64,000 bases of DNA, from the NCBI RefSeq assembly GCF_000620505.1, contig NZ_JIBC01000009.1:62001-126000 (forward strand), read 5' to 3'. This stretch comes from Sulfitobacter sp. 20_GPM-1509m. GTDB lineage: Bacteria > Pseudomonadota > Alphaproteobacteria > Rhodobacterales > Rhodobacteraceae. The number at the start of each line of letters is the position of its first letter. The stretch's first letter is position 1. The translations under genes and the position numbers were made by a program. Positions 18,666-27,017 of the stretch are shown one piece after another. Below the pieces are notes generated by a model that was given only the letters and a program-made list of their open reading frames with translations, ran no database searches and was not told the origin of the DNA.

Positions 18666-19208
18666 ATGGCCAAGCCAAAACTATTCGGAATTTCAGGGTC
18701 GCTGCGTGCGGACTCGTGCAACAGCAAACTGATCCGCGAAGCCGCGCGCCTGTTTGGCGACTGCAGCTTTGCCGAGGCGGACCTGCGGTTTTCGCTCTAT
18801 GACGGAGACGAAGAGGCCACATCCGGCGTGCCGGAGAACGTCAAGGCGGTGGAACGCCAGATTGCCGAGGCGGACGCGGTGGTGATTTCGACCACGGAGT
18901 ACAACAAGGGTCCGTCGGGTGTGCTCAAGAATGCGCTGGACTGGATCAGCCGTTGCGAAGGCAACTGCTGGGCGGGCAAGCCGGTGGCCGTGATGTCCGC
19001 CGCCGCAGGGCGCGCCGGTGGCGAGCGGGCGCAGCTGATCCTGCGCAGTTTCATGGTGCCGTTCCGTCCGCGAATCTTGCAGGGACCGGAAATTCACGTG
19101 GCCAACTGTTCCAACGAATTCGACGAACAGGGCCAGCTGAAAGGCGAGATCTACGTCAAGGAACTGGGCCAGTTGATGCAGCAGTTGCGGGCCGAAATCC
19201 CAGGCTAG
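18666..19208 (+). CDS. NADPH-dependent FMN reductase
   Basis: 180-residue flavodoxin-fold NAD(P)H:FMN oxidoreductase. Seen: FGISGSLRADSCNSKLIREA at the N-terminus (phosphate loop for FMN) and VVISTTEYNKGPSGVLKNAL in the middle, the family's flavin-ring motif, followed by KPVAVMSAAAGRAGGERAQL. The ATG at 18666 has AAGGAG just upstream. Acts in the cytoplasm as a quinone, chromate or flavin reductase; the natural acceptor cannot be told. Convergent with the VOC gene, with stops overlapping. Confidence 0.87.
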   Translation: MAKPKLFGISGSLRADSCNSKLIREAARLFGDCSFAEADLRFSLYDGDEEATSGVPENVKAVERQIAEADAVVISTTEYNKGPSGVLKNALDWISRCEGNCWAGKPVAVMSAAAGRAGGERAQLILRSFMVPFRPRILQGPEIHVANCSNEFDEQGQLKGEIYVKELGQLMQQLRAEIPG

Positions 19209-19606
19209 ACGCGGGTGCTGACCTCGAGCAGGTTGCCATCGGGGTCGCGGATGTAAAGTGACATCAGCGGACCGGTGGCGCCTGTGCGCTCGACCGGACC
19301 TTCTTCGATCGGCACATCGTTTTTCTCGAAGTGAGTCTGCCAGACATCCAGCGGGGTGTCGGACAGCAGGCACATGTCCGCGGTGCCGGGGCCGGGGTAG
19401 GCGGCCTTGGGGTCGTATTCGGCACCCCAGCGGTGCACGTTGATCTTCTGGGTTCCAAACTGCAACGCATGGCGCTTTGATCCGTCGGCGCCAGTGAACC
19501 GTTCGACCTTCATGCCAAGGATATCCGAGTAGAAGGCCAGCGTTGCTTCGAGATCGCCTACAGTGAGGACGAGGTGGTCGAGGCTGGCTATTTCAGGGTG
19601 TTTCAT
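19205..19606 (-). CDS. VOC-family metalloenzyme (glyoxalase/dioxygenase fold)
   Basis: 133-residue vicinal-oxygen-chelate protein. Seen: SLDHLVLTVGDLEATLAFYS opening with the metal-ligand His, HALQFGTQKINVHRWG (His) and LYIRDPDGNLLEVS (Glu), the three or four ligands expected of the beta-alpha-beta-beta-beta modules. Sequences of this type are often called virulence-associated or glyoxalase-like with no known substrate. The longer reading to 19927 crosses into the oxidoreductase gene and is not used. Ends overlapping the convergent FMN reductase stop. Confidence 0.85.
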   Translation of the reverse strand: MKHPEIASLDHLVLTVGDLEATLAFYSDILGMKVERFTGADGSKRHALQFGTQKINVHRWGAEYDPKAAYPGPGTADMCLLSDTPLDVWQTHFEKNDVPIEEGPVERTGATGPLMSLYIRDPDGNLLEVSTRV

Positions 19607-19776
19607 CAAGGGGGCTTTCGTACCGTGAGTGTACAGAGGGTGAAACAGATGACACATATGTGCAAGTGGACGTGTGGAATGTGATTGCATGGCTGCTATG
19701 CAATTGTCACCGGGGCCTTGCGCGCAGCGGGGTAGCGGCAATTTCTTGCCGCCTGCGACTGCGGGGGGCTGCCCCG

Positions 19777-20805
19777 CTAGGCCGAAGCCTCCACCTCGAA
19801 ACCAGGGGGGATGGTATTGTCGCCGTCCAGGATCAGCGCAGCCATCGTTTCCGCCACTTTCGGAGCCATGCCAAAGCCGATCTTGAAGCCGCCGTTGGCG
19901 ATAAAGTGGCCGGGGCGATCCGGCCATGCGCCCAGCATCGGGGCGCGTGACCGGGCGCGGGGCCGCACGCCGGCCCAGCGCCCGATCACCGGCGCATGGG
20001 CCAGCCCGGGCACCGCAACGCGCGCGCGTGCGGTGATGTCGTCCAGTTGGCCGTCAGGTTGCAGGTGGTCGTATTGGTTCTCTGACGTGGACCCGATGGC
20101 CGTGGTGCCATCCGCATGGGGGATGATGTGCAGCCCGTCTGCATAGAGCTGCGGCGCACCGGCCATGTCGTATTGCAGCAGGGCCGCCTGACCTTTCACG
20201 CCCGCACCCATCGGGCGGTGTGCGGTCTTGTTCAGCTCTTGCAGGCCGACGATGCCGGTGGCCCACAGGGTCGGGCCGTCTGATGCGCCGTCTGGTTCCA
20301 CCGTGACCCCATGTGCCGCGAGTGCGCCAACCAGTGCGGCGCAGGCCTGCGCCGGATGCAAATGCGCGCTGAGATCGTCATGGATCAACTGGCCGGTGGC
20401 GCTGTCGGGTTCCCACGGGCTGCCGGAGGTGGCGCGCAGTGTCCAGCTTGCCTGTCCGTGCCACAGGTCGCGCGCCGTTTCGATGCGCGCCTGCGCCAGA
20501 GCCAGCGCATGTGCGTCCGCCACCGGTTGCAGCCGCCCCGACCGGATATAGCCCGAATGCCGCCCGCCCGCGTCCGACACACCGCGCCAGAAGCTTTCGG
20601 CCATCAGCAGGCTTTCAAGCTGGAACTGTTTCTTGGGATTCCAGTTTTCCGGCACATGTGGGGCCAATGCGCCGACGATGCCCCCCGACGCGCCAGAGGC
20701 GGGGCCGTTTGGGTCGATGATGCGCACGATGGCGCCTTTCTGAACACAGGCCCATGCTGTCGCCAGGCCAAAGATGCCCGCGCCGCGTATGGTGATGTCG
20801 GGCAT
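19777..20805 (-). CDS. FAD-dependent oxidoreductase, probable MnmC oxidase half (MnmC2)
   Basis: 342-residue D-amino-acid-oxidase-fold flavoprotein. Seen: DITIRGAGIFGLATAWACVQ (FAD loop), GPASGASGGIVGALAPHVPE, VGRWAGVRPRARSRAPMLG and FIANGGFKIGFGMAPKVAE. The GASG-x3-GAL-x-P segment and the R-x-R region match the C-terminal oxidase domain of E. coli MnmC, which removes the carboxymethyl group from cmnm5U34 in tRNA. Divergent from mnmD (the other half of MnmC) with a 57-nt gap, which supports this role. A generic amino-acid oxidase remains possible. Starts at 20811 or 20805 differ by two residues. Confidence 0.72.
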   Translation of the reverse strand: MPDITIRGAGIFGLATAWACVQKGAIVRIIDPNGPASGASGGIVGALAPHVPENWNPKKQFQLESLLMAESFWRGVSDAGGRHSGYIRSGRLQPVADAHALALAQARIETARDLWHGQASWTLRATSGSPWEPDSATGQLIHDDLSAHLHPAQACAALVGALAAHGVTVEPDGASDGPTLWATGIVGLQELNKTAHRPMGAGVKGQAALLQYDMAGAPQLYADGLHIIPHADGTTAIGSTSENQYDHLQPDGQLDDITARARVAVPGLAHAPVIGRWAGVRPRARSRAPMLGAWPDRPGHFIANGGFKIGFGMAPKVAETMAALILDGDNTIPPGFEVEASA

Positions 20806-20862
20806 TGCCAAGATTGGGACCTTTCGTCATGGATGCACGAACGATCCTTACAGGGTGACAGG

Positions 20863-21522
20863 ATGCAGGACCAGCGCGCAGACTTGGAATGGCGGGACGG
20901 CGACGTGCCGGTCAACACGCGGTTTGACGACCCTTATTTCAGCCTTGAAAACGGCTTGGATGAAACACGCCACGTGTTTCTGGCGGGCAACGGGCTGCCT
21001 GCGCGGTTTCGGGACGGGTTTCACATTGGCGAGCTGGGGTTTGGCACGGGGCTGAATTTCATGGTCACGCTGGCGGCATGGCGTGCGGCAGGCGTGGATG
21101 GTGTGCTGCATTTCACCAGCTTCGAAGCCTATCCTATGTCGGTCGAAGAAATGGCCCGCGCGCTTGCCGCCTTTGGGATCGGGGACGAATTGGTCGCGGT
21201 CTGGAACGGGCGCGGCGGGCGGTTCGAATTTGGCGATGCGGTGCTGGAGGTGATCACGGGCGACGCACGCGACACGCTGCCCGCATGGCAGGGCAAGGCG
21301 GATGCGTGGTTTCTGGACGGGTTTTCGCCCGCCAAGAATCCCGAACTGTGGGACGAAACCCTGATGCAGGCCGTGGCCGATCATACGGCACCGCAGGGCA
21401 CGATCGCCACCTACACCGCCGCGGGATTCGTGCGCCGCGGGCTGGATGCGGCAGGTTTCGAGGTCAGCCGGATTTCCGGCTATGGCCGCAAACGGCATAT
21501 GACGGTGGGAACAAAACGATGA
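20863..21522 (+). CDS. mnmD: tRNA 5-aminomethyl-2-thiouridine methyltransferase (MnmD, MnmC methyltransferase half)
   Basis: 219-residue SAM-dependent methyltransferase corresponding to the N-terminal domain of MnmC, converting nm5U34 to mnm5U34 in tRNAs for Lys, Glu and Gln. Seen: LEWRDGDVPVNTRFDDPYFS, FHIGELGFGTGLNFMVTLAA (SAM motif I), FTSFEAYPMSVEEMARALAA and ADAWFLDGFSPAKNPELWDE, which carry the DGF-x-P-x-x-NP signature. No oxidase domain follows; that activity is probably the divergent gene. ATG 20863 is chosen over much longer upstream readings that are antisense to that gene. Its stop overlaps the transporter start (ATGA). Confidence 0.9.
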   Translation: MQDQRADLEWRDGDVPVNTRFDDPYFSLENGLDETRHVFLAGNGLPARFRDGFHIGELGFGTGLNFMVTLAAWRAAGVDGVLHFTSFEAYPMSVEEMARALAAFGIGDELVAVWNGRGGRFEFGDAVLEVITGDARDTLPAWQGKADAWFLDGFSPAKNPELWDETLMQAVADHTAPQGTIATYTAAGFVRRGLDAAGFEVSRISGYGRKRHMTVGTKR

Positions 21523-22388
21523 GCGCAGGCAACAACACGCGGCTGGGCGTCGGCCTGATGGTGCTGACCACATTCGTGTTCGCCATGCAGGACGGGATCT
21601 CGCGGCATCTGGCGTCAGAGTACAACGTGCTGATGGTGGTGATGATCCGCTATTGGTTCTTCGCGGCCTTTGTGGTGGCCATCGCGCGGGCCAAGGCCGG
21701 GGGCATTCGCGCCGCTGCACGGTCCGAGCAGATGGCGCTGCAAATCTTTCGCGGGCTGCTGCTGGCGGCCGAAATTTGCGTGATGGTGCTGGCGTTCACG
21801 ATCCTTGGGCTGGTCGAGAGCCTGGCGGTCTTTACCTGTTACCCGCTTTTGGTGGCCGCGCTCAGCGGGCCGATCCTGGGGGAAAGCGTCGGCTGGCGGC
21901 GCTGGGCGGCCATCGGTGTCGGCTTTGTCGGTGTACTGATTATCCTGCAACCGGGCATCGGCGTGTTCAATCCGGCGGCGGTGATCCCGCTGATCTCGGC
22001 GATCATGTTCGCGCTTTATGCGCTGCTGACCCGCTATGTCGCCCGCAAGGACACGTCAGCCACCAGCTTTTTCTGGACGGGCGTTGCCGGCGCCGTTGCG
22101 ATGACGGGCGTCGGCATCTGGTTCTGGGAGCCGATGGCACCGACCGATTGGGCGTGGATGGCAACCCTGTGCGTCACCGGCGCATTCGGCCACTGGCTGC
22201 TGATCCGCGTCTACGAGGTGGCCGAGGCCAGCGCGGTCCAGCCCTTTGCCTATATGCAACTGGTGTTCGGGTCTATGCTGGGCGTGACGGTCTTTGGCGA
22301 GATCATCGCGTGGAACGTGGCGACCGGGGCAGGGATTGTCGTGGCGGCGGGGCTATTTACCCTTTGGCGCGAAAGACAACAGGGTTGA
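21519..22388 (+). CDS. DMT-superfamily (EamA) transporter
   Basis: Inner-membrane transporter of 289 residues with ten predicted transmembrane segments in two EamA repeats. Seen: LGVGLMVLTTFVFAMQDGIS at the start, YPLLVAALSGPILGESVGWR ending repeat one, and AYMQLVFGSMLGVTVFGEII ending repeat two. Such carriers export or import small metabolites; the substrate is not predictable. Translationally coupled to mnmD (ATGA). Its last 36 nt overlap the 3' end of the convergent transglycosylase gene. Confidence 0.88.
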   Translation: MSAGNNTRLGVGLMVLTTFVFAMQDGISRHLASEYNVLMVVMIRYWFFAAFVVAIARAKAGGIRAAARSEQMALQIFRGLLLAAEICVMVLAFTILGLVESLAVFTCYPLLVAALSGPILGESVGWRRWAAIGVGFVGVLIILQPGIGVFNPAAVIPLISAIMFALYALLTRYVARKDTSATSFFWTGVAGAVAMTGVGIWFWEPMAPTDWAWMATLCVTGAFGHWLLIRVYEVAEASAVQPFAYMQLVFGSMLGVTVFGEIIAWNVATGAGIVVAAGLFTLWRERQQG

Positions 22389-24326
22389 GCCCTTCAACTC
22401 TTGCGAAAACGGAATCGGCAGCGGCTCCTTGCCCAGCCGCGCACGGTAGACCGGCAGGCTTTCGGTGACGCGCATCACATAGTTGCGTGTCTCGCGGAAG
22501 GGGATGTTCTCGATCCAGTCGACCACGTCGATGTTGTCCTTGCGCGGGTCGCCGTACATCGCCATCCAGCGGATCGGACGGGACGGCCCGGCGTTATAGG
22601 CCGCTGATATCATCACAATATTGCCGTCGAACCGCCCCGCCAGCGTGGACAGGAACGTCGACCCAAGCTGTGCGTTATAGGCCGGATCGGTGATCAGCCG
22701 GTCGGTCGTATGCGCCTCGCCCAGCCCCAGTTGGCCCGCAACTTCCTTGGCCGTGGCCGGCATCAGCTGCATCAATCCGCGCGCGCCCACACCTGATTGC
22801 ACTACGGGGTCAAATTCGGATTCGCGCCGCGCGATGGACAAGGCCATTTCCGGGGCGATGGGCAGGTCCTGTTCGGTCAGCGGGTGCAGCGGATAATAGG
22901 GCGCGGCCAGCGTGATCCCGCGATAGGCAACGGTCTTGCCGATCATCACCGCCAGATGCGGCTGGTTCACGTCGATGGCGGCCTGCCCCAGTTGCGCGGC
23001 CTGCTCTTCGTCCAACTGGTCGGCCAGATGGGTCCAGAACCGTTCCGCCACGCTCAGCTCGCCCGAGGCTTGCAGCAACATGCCTGCCTCGAACAGCGGC
23101 GAATGGATCAGCGGGCTGGTGCGCCAGTCCGGCGTTTCGTCCTGCGGTTTCAGGCCGACGTTAAAGGGCTGTCCTGCCTTTTCAGCGGCCAAAAGGCCAT
23201 AGAACGAGGTCTGAAACTGCGCCCCGTCGGCAAAGGCCTGATCGGCGGCGGCCACATCGCCCAGAGCCTGATAGGCCAGGCCGGTCCAGTATCCTGCACG
23301 CCCGCGTGAAATCGGGCTTTCCACGGCGTTGCGGTGATTCTGGAAATGTTTCAGCGCGATGGCCGGATCGTTCAGTTTGCGCAGGGCGACATAGCCAGCG
23401 ATCCACTCCAGATCGGCGTAATCGGACCCCGAGGTCAGGAAATGCCGCGATGCCAGTTGATAGGCGCGTTTCGGGTCGCCGTCGCGCATTTCGTCGCGGG
23501 CCAGCGCGCGGCGCTGGTTCGACCATGCATCGGGCCGGCCAAGGGCTGCGGCACTGGTGGACCGCTCCAGCAACAGCGCCTTGGCGTCAGCAGAGCGGCC
23601 CTTGCGCAGACGCCAGACAAAGCGGGCATGTTGCAGGCCGGGGTCGGATTGCAGGGCGGCGGGCACGGCGGCAATTCTGGCGTCCACATCGTCCCGGCGC
23701 TGGGCCAGTGCGATGCGCGCCTCTACCAGCGCTTGATGCCCCGCGTCCAGCAGCGGGCGCAGGCGCTCCGCCTCGTTCAGCTCGCCCAGCCACAACATCG
23801 TGTCGGCGCGCGCCTCATGGTGGGGTTTCAGCAGGGCGCTGTGGCGCGACAGGAACAGTGCTTCTTCTTCCGTGTCCATCGGCAGCGTGGTCCACGCCAG
23901 AACCACGCTGGCCTGCGCCTCGCCGGTCTGGCCCTGTTCGGTCATCGCATCGGCATAGGCCAGCACGCCGCGTGGGGTCTGCGGTTCGGCCTCGGCAAAA
24001 TAGGCGCGCACGGCGGCGGTGCCAGCCTTGATCGCAGCCTCTTCGCCCTGTCGGCGCAGGTACTCCATGCCGGGCCAGTCAAAGCGGCGGTTCAGGAAAT
24101 CCATATACTCGGTATAGGTGCCGCGCCCCGTGCGCAGGCGGTGCCATTCGATCACATCTGCGGCCACCACACCGTCGCGGGCAGCAATCCGCTGGGCGGT
24201 GTCCCAATTGCCTGCACGCATCGCATCCATTGCCCAGCCCAAGGGACGCGGACGCTCTGGCTGAGCGGTCGCAGTGGTGGCAAAAAGGCACAGCAAAAGG
24301 GCTGCGAGGCGTGTGATCACTTGCAT
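22353..24326 (-). CDS. Soluble lytic murein transglycosylase (Slt70-like)
   Basis: Periplasmic enzyme of 657 residues cutting peptidoglycan with 1,6-anhydro product formation. Seen: signal peptide (MQVITRLAALLLCLFATTATA), a long helical superhelix region rich in Ala/Leu/Arg (residues about 30-470), and a C-terminal goose-lysozyme-like domain with SIARRESEFDPVVQSGVGA (catalytic Glu) and RGLMQLMPATAKEVA, then ISAAYNAGPSR. Length and order match Slt70. The start at 24326 coincides with the signal peptide; the reading to 24383 is too long. Not in an operon. Confidence 0.93.
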   Translation of the reverse strand: MQVITRLAALLLCLFATTATAQPERPRPLGWAMDAMRAGNWDTAQRIAARDGVVAADVIEWHRLRTGRGTYTEYMDFLNRRFDWPGMEYLRRQGEEAAIKAGTAAVRAYFAEAEPQTPRGVLAYADAMTEQGQTGEAQASVVLAWTTLPMDTEEEALFLSRHSALLKPHHEARADTMLWLGELNEAERLRPLLDAGHQALVEARIALAQRRDDVDARIAAVPAALQSDPGLQHARFVWRLRKGRSADAKALLLERSTSAAALGRPDAWSNQRRALARDEMRDGDPKRAYQLASRHFLTSGSDYADLEWIAGYVALRKLNDPAIALKHFQNHRNAVESPISRGRAGYWTGLAYQALGDVAAADQAFADGAQFQTSFYGLLAAEKAGQPFNVGLKPQDETPDWRTSPLIHSPLFEAGMLLQASGELSVAERFWTHLADQLDEEQAAQLGQAAIDVNQPHLAVMIGKTVAYRGITLAAPYYPLHPLTEQDLPIAPEMALSIARRESEFDPVVQSGVGARGLMQLMPATAKEVAGQLGLGEAHTTDRLITDPAYNAQLGSTFLSTLAGRFDGNIVMISAAYNAGPSRPIRWMAMYGDPRKDNIDVVDWIENIPFRETRNYVMRVTESLPVYRARLGKEPLPIPFSQELKGSTLLSFAPKGK

Positions 24327-24451
24327 TTCCTGTCGTGGCAAGGGTAGTGCCTTGCAACATATGGTCCTGACGCTGCTGTGCAACTCACGTCTGCATCAGG
24401 TCCGTGCAATCCGGCCAATTCCGGCCACCATTTTGAAAAAGGAGCGTGAAT

Positions 24452-25324
24452 ATGTTCAAGGGTTCTATGCCCGCACTCGTCACGCCGTTCCAGGACGGCG
24501 CACTGGATCTGGACACGCTCAAGAAGCTGGTGGACTGGCAGATCGAACAGGGGTCTTCGGGGCTGGTGCCTGTGGGCACGACCGGCGAAAGCCCCACCCT
24601 GACACATGGCGAACACGACAAGGTTGTCGAAGAGGTTGTCAAAGCCGCCGCAGGCCGCGTCAAGGTGATTGCCGGGGCCGGATCGAACAATACGGTCGAG
24701 TCTGTTCGGCTGGCCAAACACGCGGAAGCCGTGGGCGCCGATGCGGTGCTGGTGGTGACGCCCTATTACAACAAACCGACGCAGGCCGGCGTGATCGCGC
24801 ATTTCGCCGCCGTGCATGATGCGTGCAAATTGCCGATCATTGTGTACAACATTCCGGGCCGCTCGGTTGTCGACATCTCGAACGCGACGATGGCCGAACT
24901 GGCCAAGATGGAGCGGATCGTGGGCGTCAAGGATGCCACGGGCGACCTGCAACGGGTTAACGACCAGCGTTTGATGTGCGGGCCGGATTTCATCCAGCTT
25001 TCGGGCGAAGATGGCACCGCGCACGGGTTCAACGCTCAGGGTGGCGTCGGCTGCATCTCGGTCACCGCGAACGTGGCACCCAAGCTGTGCGCCGAAGTGC
25101 AGGCGGCCTGTGCCGCGGGCGACTATGCCAAGGCGCTGGAGTTGCAGGACAGGCTGATGCCGCTGCACAAGGCGATCTTTACCGAGCCGGGGCTGGTTGG
25201 CGTGAAATACGCCATGTCGCGTCTGGGCCTGTGCAGTGACGAGGTGCGCCTGCCGCACGTGCCGTTGACAGAAGCCACGCGCAAGCTGGTGGACAAAGGG
25301 CTGGCGCACGCGGGTTTGCTGTAA
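24452..25324 (+). CDS. dapA: 4-hydroxy-tetrahydrodipicolinate synthase
   Basis: TIM-barrel aldolase (290 residues) that condenses pyruvate with aspartate semialdehyde in the lysine/diaminopimelate pathway. Seen: [37 protein letters not shown] (substrate-binding Thr pair), [15 protein letters not shown] (catalytic Tyr) and [14 protein letters not shown] (Schiff-base Lys). The ATG at 24452 follows AAGGAG with 7-nt spacing; the in-frame GTG at 24446 is too close to it. Terminated by the strong hairpin at 25354-25380. Confidence 0.95.
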   Translation: MFKGSMPALVTPFQDGALDLDTLKKLVDWQIEQGSSGLVPVGTTGESPTLTHGEHDKVVEEVVKAAAGRVKVIAGAGSNNTVESVRLAKHAEAVGADAVLVVTPYYNKPTQAGVIAHFAAVHDACKLPIIVYNIPGRSVVDISNATMAELAKMERIVGVKDATGDLQRVNDQRLMCGPDFIQLSGEDGTAHGFNAQGGVGCISVTANVAPKLCAEVQAACAAGDYAKALELQDRLMPLHKAIFTEPGLVGVKYAMSRLGLCSDEVRLPHVPLTEATRKLVDKGLAHAGLL

Positions 25325-25353
25325 CCGTTCAAGGTTGCACTAAAGGAATTGGC

Positions 25354-25380
25354 AAAGGGGCTGCAAACTGCAGCCCCTTT
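25354..25380. terminator. Bidirectional terminator between dapA and soeC
   Basis: Perfect 12-bp stem AAAGGGGCTGCA / TGCAGCCCCTTT with a 3-nt loop and A/T flanks on both sides. It serves dapA on the plus strand and the sulfite-oxidation operon on the minus strand; its right arm runs into the soeC stop codon. Confidence 0.85.
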
Positions 25381-26251
25381 ATCGTTTCCCGTAGTACAGC
25401 CCGACCACATGTTCCGCCTGCGCAAAGAACAGCCAGCGCGCAACCAGAACCCCGGCCACATGGCTCAGCACCGCGACCAATGCCAGCCAGTGCGAGAACG
25501 GCACCAGCAGCAGGATCACCGGCAACGCAATCGCCAGCACAAAGGCGATGATGCGCAGTTTCATCCCGTGTTTGCGCCCCACCACAAAGACAAACTCGCG
25601 CAGCAGATAGTTTGTGCCGGTGTGCGGCGGCTCGAACGCGCGGGGCGTGCCGATGGTGCCCAGCCCTGTTGCCGTGGCCAGCGTCGTGCCCGACCTCGCG
25701 AACGCGCCGTCGCCGTGCACCCACGTGGCCACCAGAACAGCCCCCGCCAGCACAAGCAACACCGCCGCCGCAGTGGTCTGCCCGGCCAGCAACGCACCGC
25801 CCGCGACGGCAAGGGCCAGAAACATCACCGGTGTCAGCGGCGAGTGCCAGCGCGGCACGGTTTTCAGCTGAGTGTAGATCATCGACGTTGTGAACACCGT
25901 CAGCAGGCACAGCACCGCACCCAAAACCCCGACCAACGGCAGTGCCGTCGCGAAAAAGATCGTGCCGATGGCATAGACGCCCATCACCAGAAGTGCGGCC
26001 ACCGACATCACCGCCTCGCGGCTCAGCCAGCTTGTGCGCCATTGCGTGAACGCCTTGAGCGCGCGTTCAGGGCGGCCCAGGTGAAAGGCCGAGGCCATCA
26101 GCCCGCCAACAGCGCAGGCATAGGCGATGGTGAAGAACACAAAGGCGGTCAGACCCGTAACCGCCGGAAAGCCCAAGCCAAGCCAGGCCAGCAGGCCAAA
26201 GCCCAGCCCCGAGAAGGTGGTGAAGAGGATGACAGAAGGAGCGGGATGCAT
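25379..26251 (-). CDS. soeC: Sulfite dehydrogenase membrane anchor subunit SoeC (DmsC-like)
   Basis: Quinone-linked membrane anchor of 290 residues with about eight hydrophobic segments, of the DmsC/NrfD-like anchor group. Seen: PSVILFTTFSGLGFGLLAWL, FHLGRPERALKAFTQWRTSW (the His/Arg loop near the quinone site), and EFVFVVGRKHGMKLRI. It would take electrons from SoeB to the quinone pool. Starts 1 nt after the soeB stop, last gene of the xsc-ackA-soeABC operon; ATG 26251 is chosen because the first membrane segment follows. A DMSO reductase anchor looks the same in sequence; context with xsc decides. Confidence 0.82.
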   Translation of the reverse strand: MHPAPSVILFTTFSGLGFGLLAWLGLGFPAVTGLTAFVFFTIAYACAVGGLMASAFHLGRPERALKAFTQWRTSWLSREAVMSVAALLVMGVYAIGTIFFATALPLVGVLGAVLCLLTVFTTSMIYTQLKTVPRWHSPLTPVMFLALAVAGGALLAGQTTAAAVLLVLAGAVLVATWVHGDGAFARSGTTLATATGLGTIGTPRAFEPPHTGTNYLLREFVFVVGRKHGMKLRIIAFVLAIALPVILLLVPFSHWLALVAVLSHVAGVLVARWLFFAQAEHVVGLYYGKR

Positions 26252-26252
26252 C

Positions 26253-27017
26253 TCAGAGCTTCTCCAACGTCTTGTCGAGCCAGCCGAGGAAGCCGCCCGG
26301 TGCCTCATCCACAGGCGCAAGGTAGGGGGCCAGCACGTCGATCTCGGGCAGGGTATCCTTGGGGCGCGGCGGCAGATATTTGTTGACGGGTTTGGTGCCC
26401 ATTTCCGGCATCAGGTCCATGCCGCCCCGTTCCGCCGTCAGGCGCGACACATGGCTGTCAGGGTCGGCAAAATCGCCAAAGTGGCGCGCGCCCGACGGAC
26501 AGGTGCGCACGCAGGTGGGGATGCGGTCCACCTCTTCAAGGTTCTCGTTATAGATGCGGTCGACGCAGAGGGTGCATTTCTTCATCACGCCCTCGGCCTC
26601 GTCCTTTTCGCGCGCGCCATAGGGACAGGCCCAGGCGCACAGCCCGCAGCCGATGCAATCGCTTTCGTTGACCAGAACGATGCCGTCCTCGACCCGTTTA
26701 TAGCTGGCCCCGGTGGGGCAGACGGTGACGCATGGCGCATCTTCGCAGTGCAGACAGGATTTGGGGAAATGGATCAACTGCGCAGGCGGCTGGACCTTGG
26801 CCGAGGTCGCCAGCGGCTGAACCTCGTAGCTGTGCACGCGGTTCAGAAAGGTGCCGGATGGGGCCGCGCCGTAGGGGTCCTGATCGGACAGGGGCGCGCC
26901 GTAATTTTCGGTGTTCCAGCCCTTGCACGAGATCACGCAGGCATGGCAGCCGACGCAGGTGTCGAGGTCGATCACAAGGCCCAGCTTGCGCTGCGTTTTC
27001 TTCGGAAGTTCGGTCAT
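26253..27017 (-). CDS. soeB: Sulfite dehydrogenase iron-sulfur subunit SoeB (DmsB-like)
   Basis: 254-residue electron-transfer subunit with four [4Fe-4S] sites. Seen: CVGCHACVISCKGWN near residue 20, CLHCEDAPCVTVCPTGA, CIGCGLCAWACPYGAR and CTLCVDRIYNE with TCVRTCPSGARHFGD, sixteen cysteines in the DmsB order. It bridges the molybdenum subunit SoeA and the anchor SoeC. No signal peptide, as for subunits on the cytoplasmic side or co-exported partners. ATG 27017 overlaps the soeA stop by 4 nt (ATGA), indicating coupled synthesis. Confidence 0.88.
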   Translation of the reverse strand: MTELPKKTQRKLGLVIDLDTCVGCHACVISCKGWNTENYGAPLSDQDPYGAAPSGTFLNRVHSYEVQPLATSAKVQPPAQLIHFPKSCLHCEDAPCVTVCPTGASYKRVEDGIVLVNESDCIGCGLCAWACPYGAREKDEAEGVMKKCTLCVDRIYNENLEEVDRIPTCVRTCPSGARHFGDFADPDSHVSRLTAERGGMDLMPEMGTKPVNKYLPPRPKDTLPEIDVLAPYLAPVDEAPGGFLGWLDKTLEKL

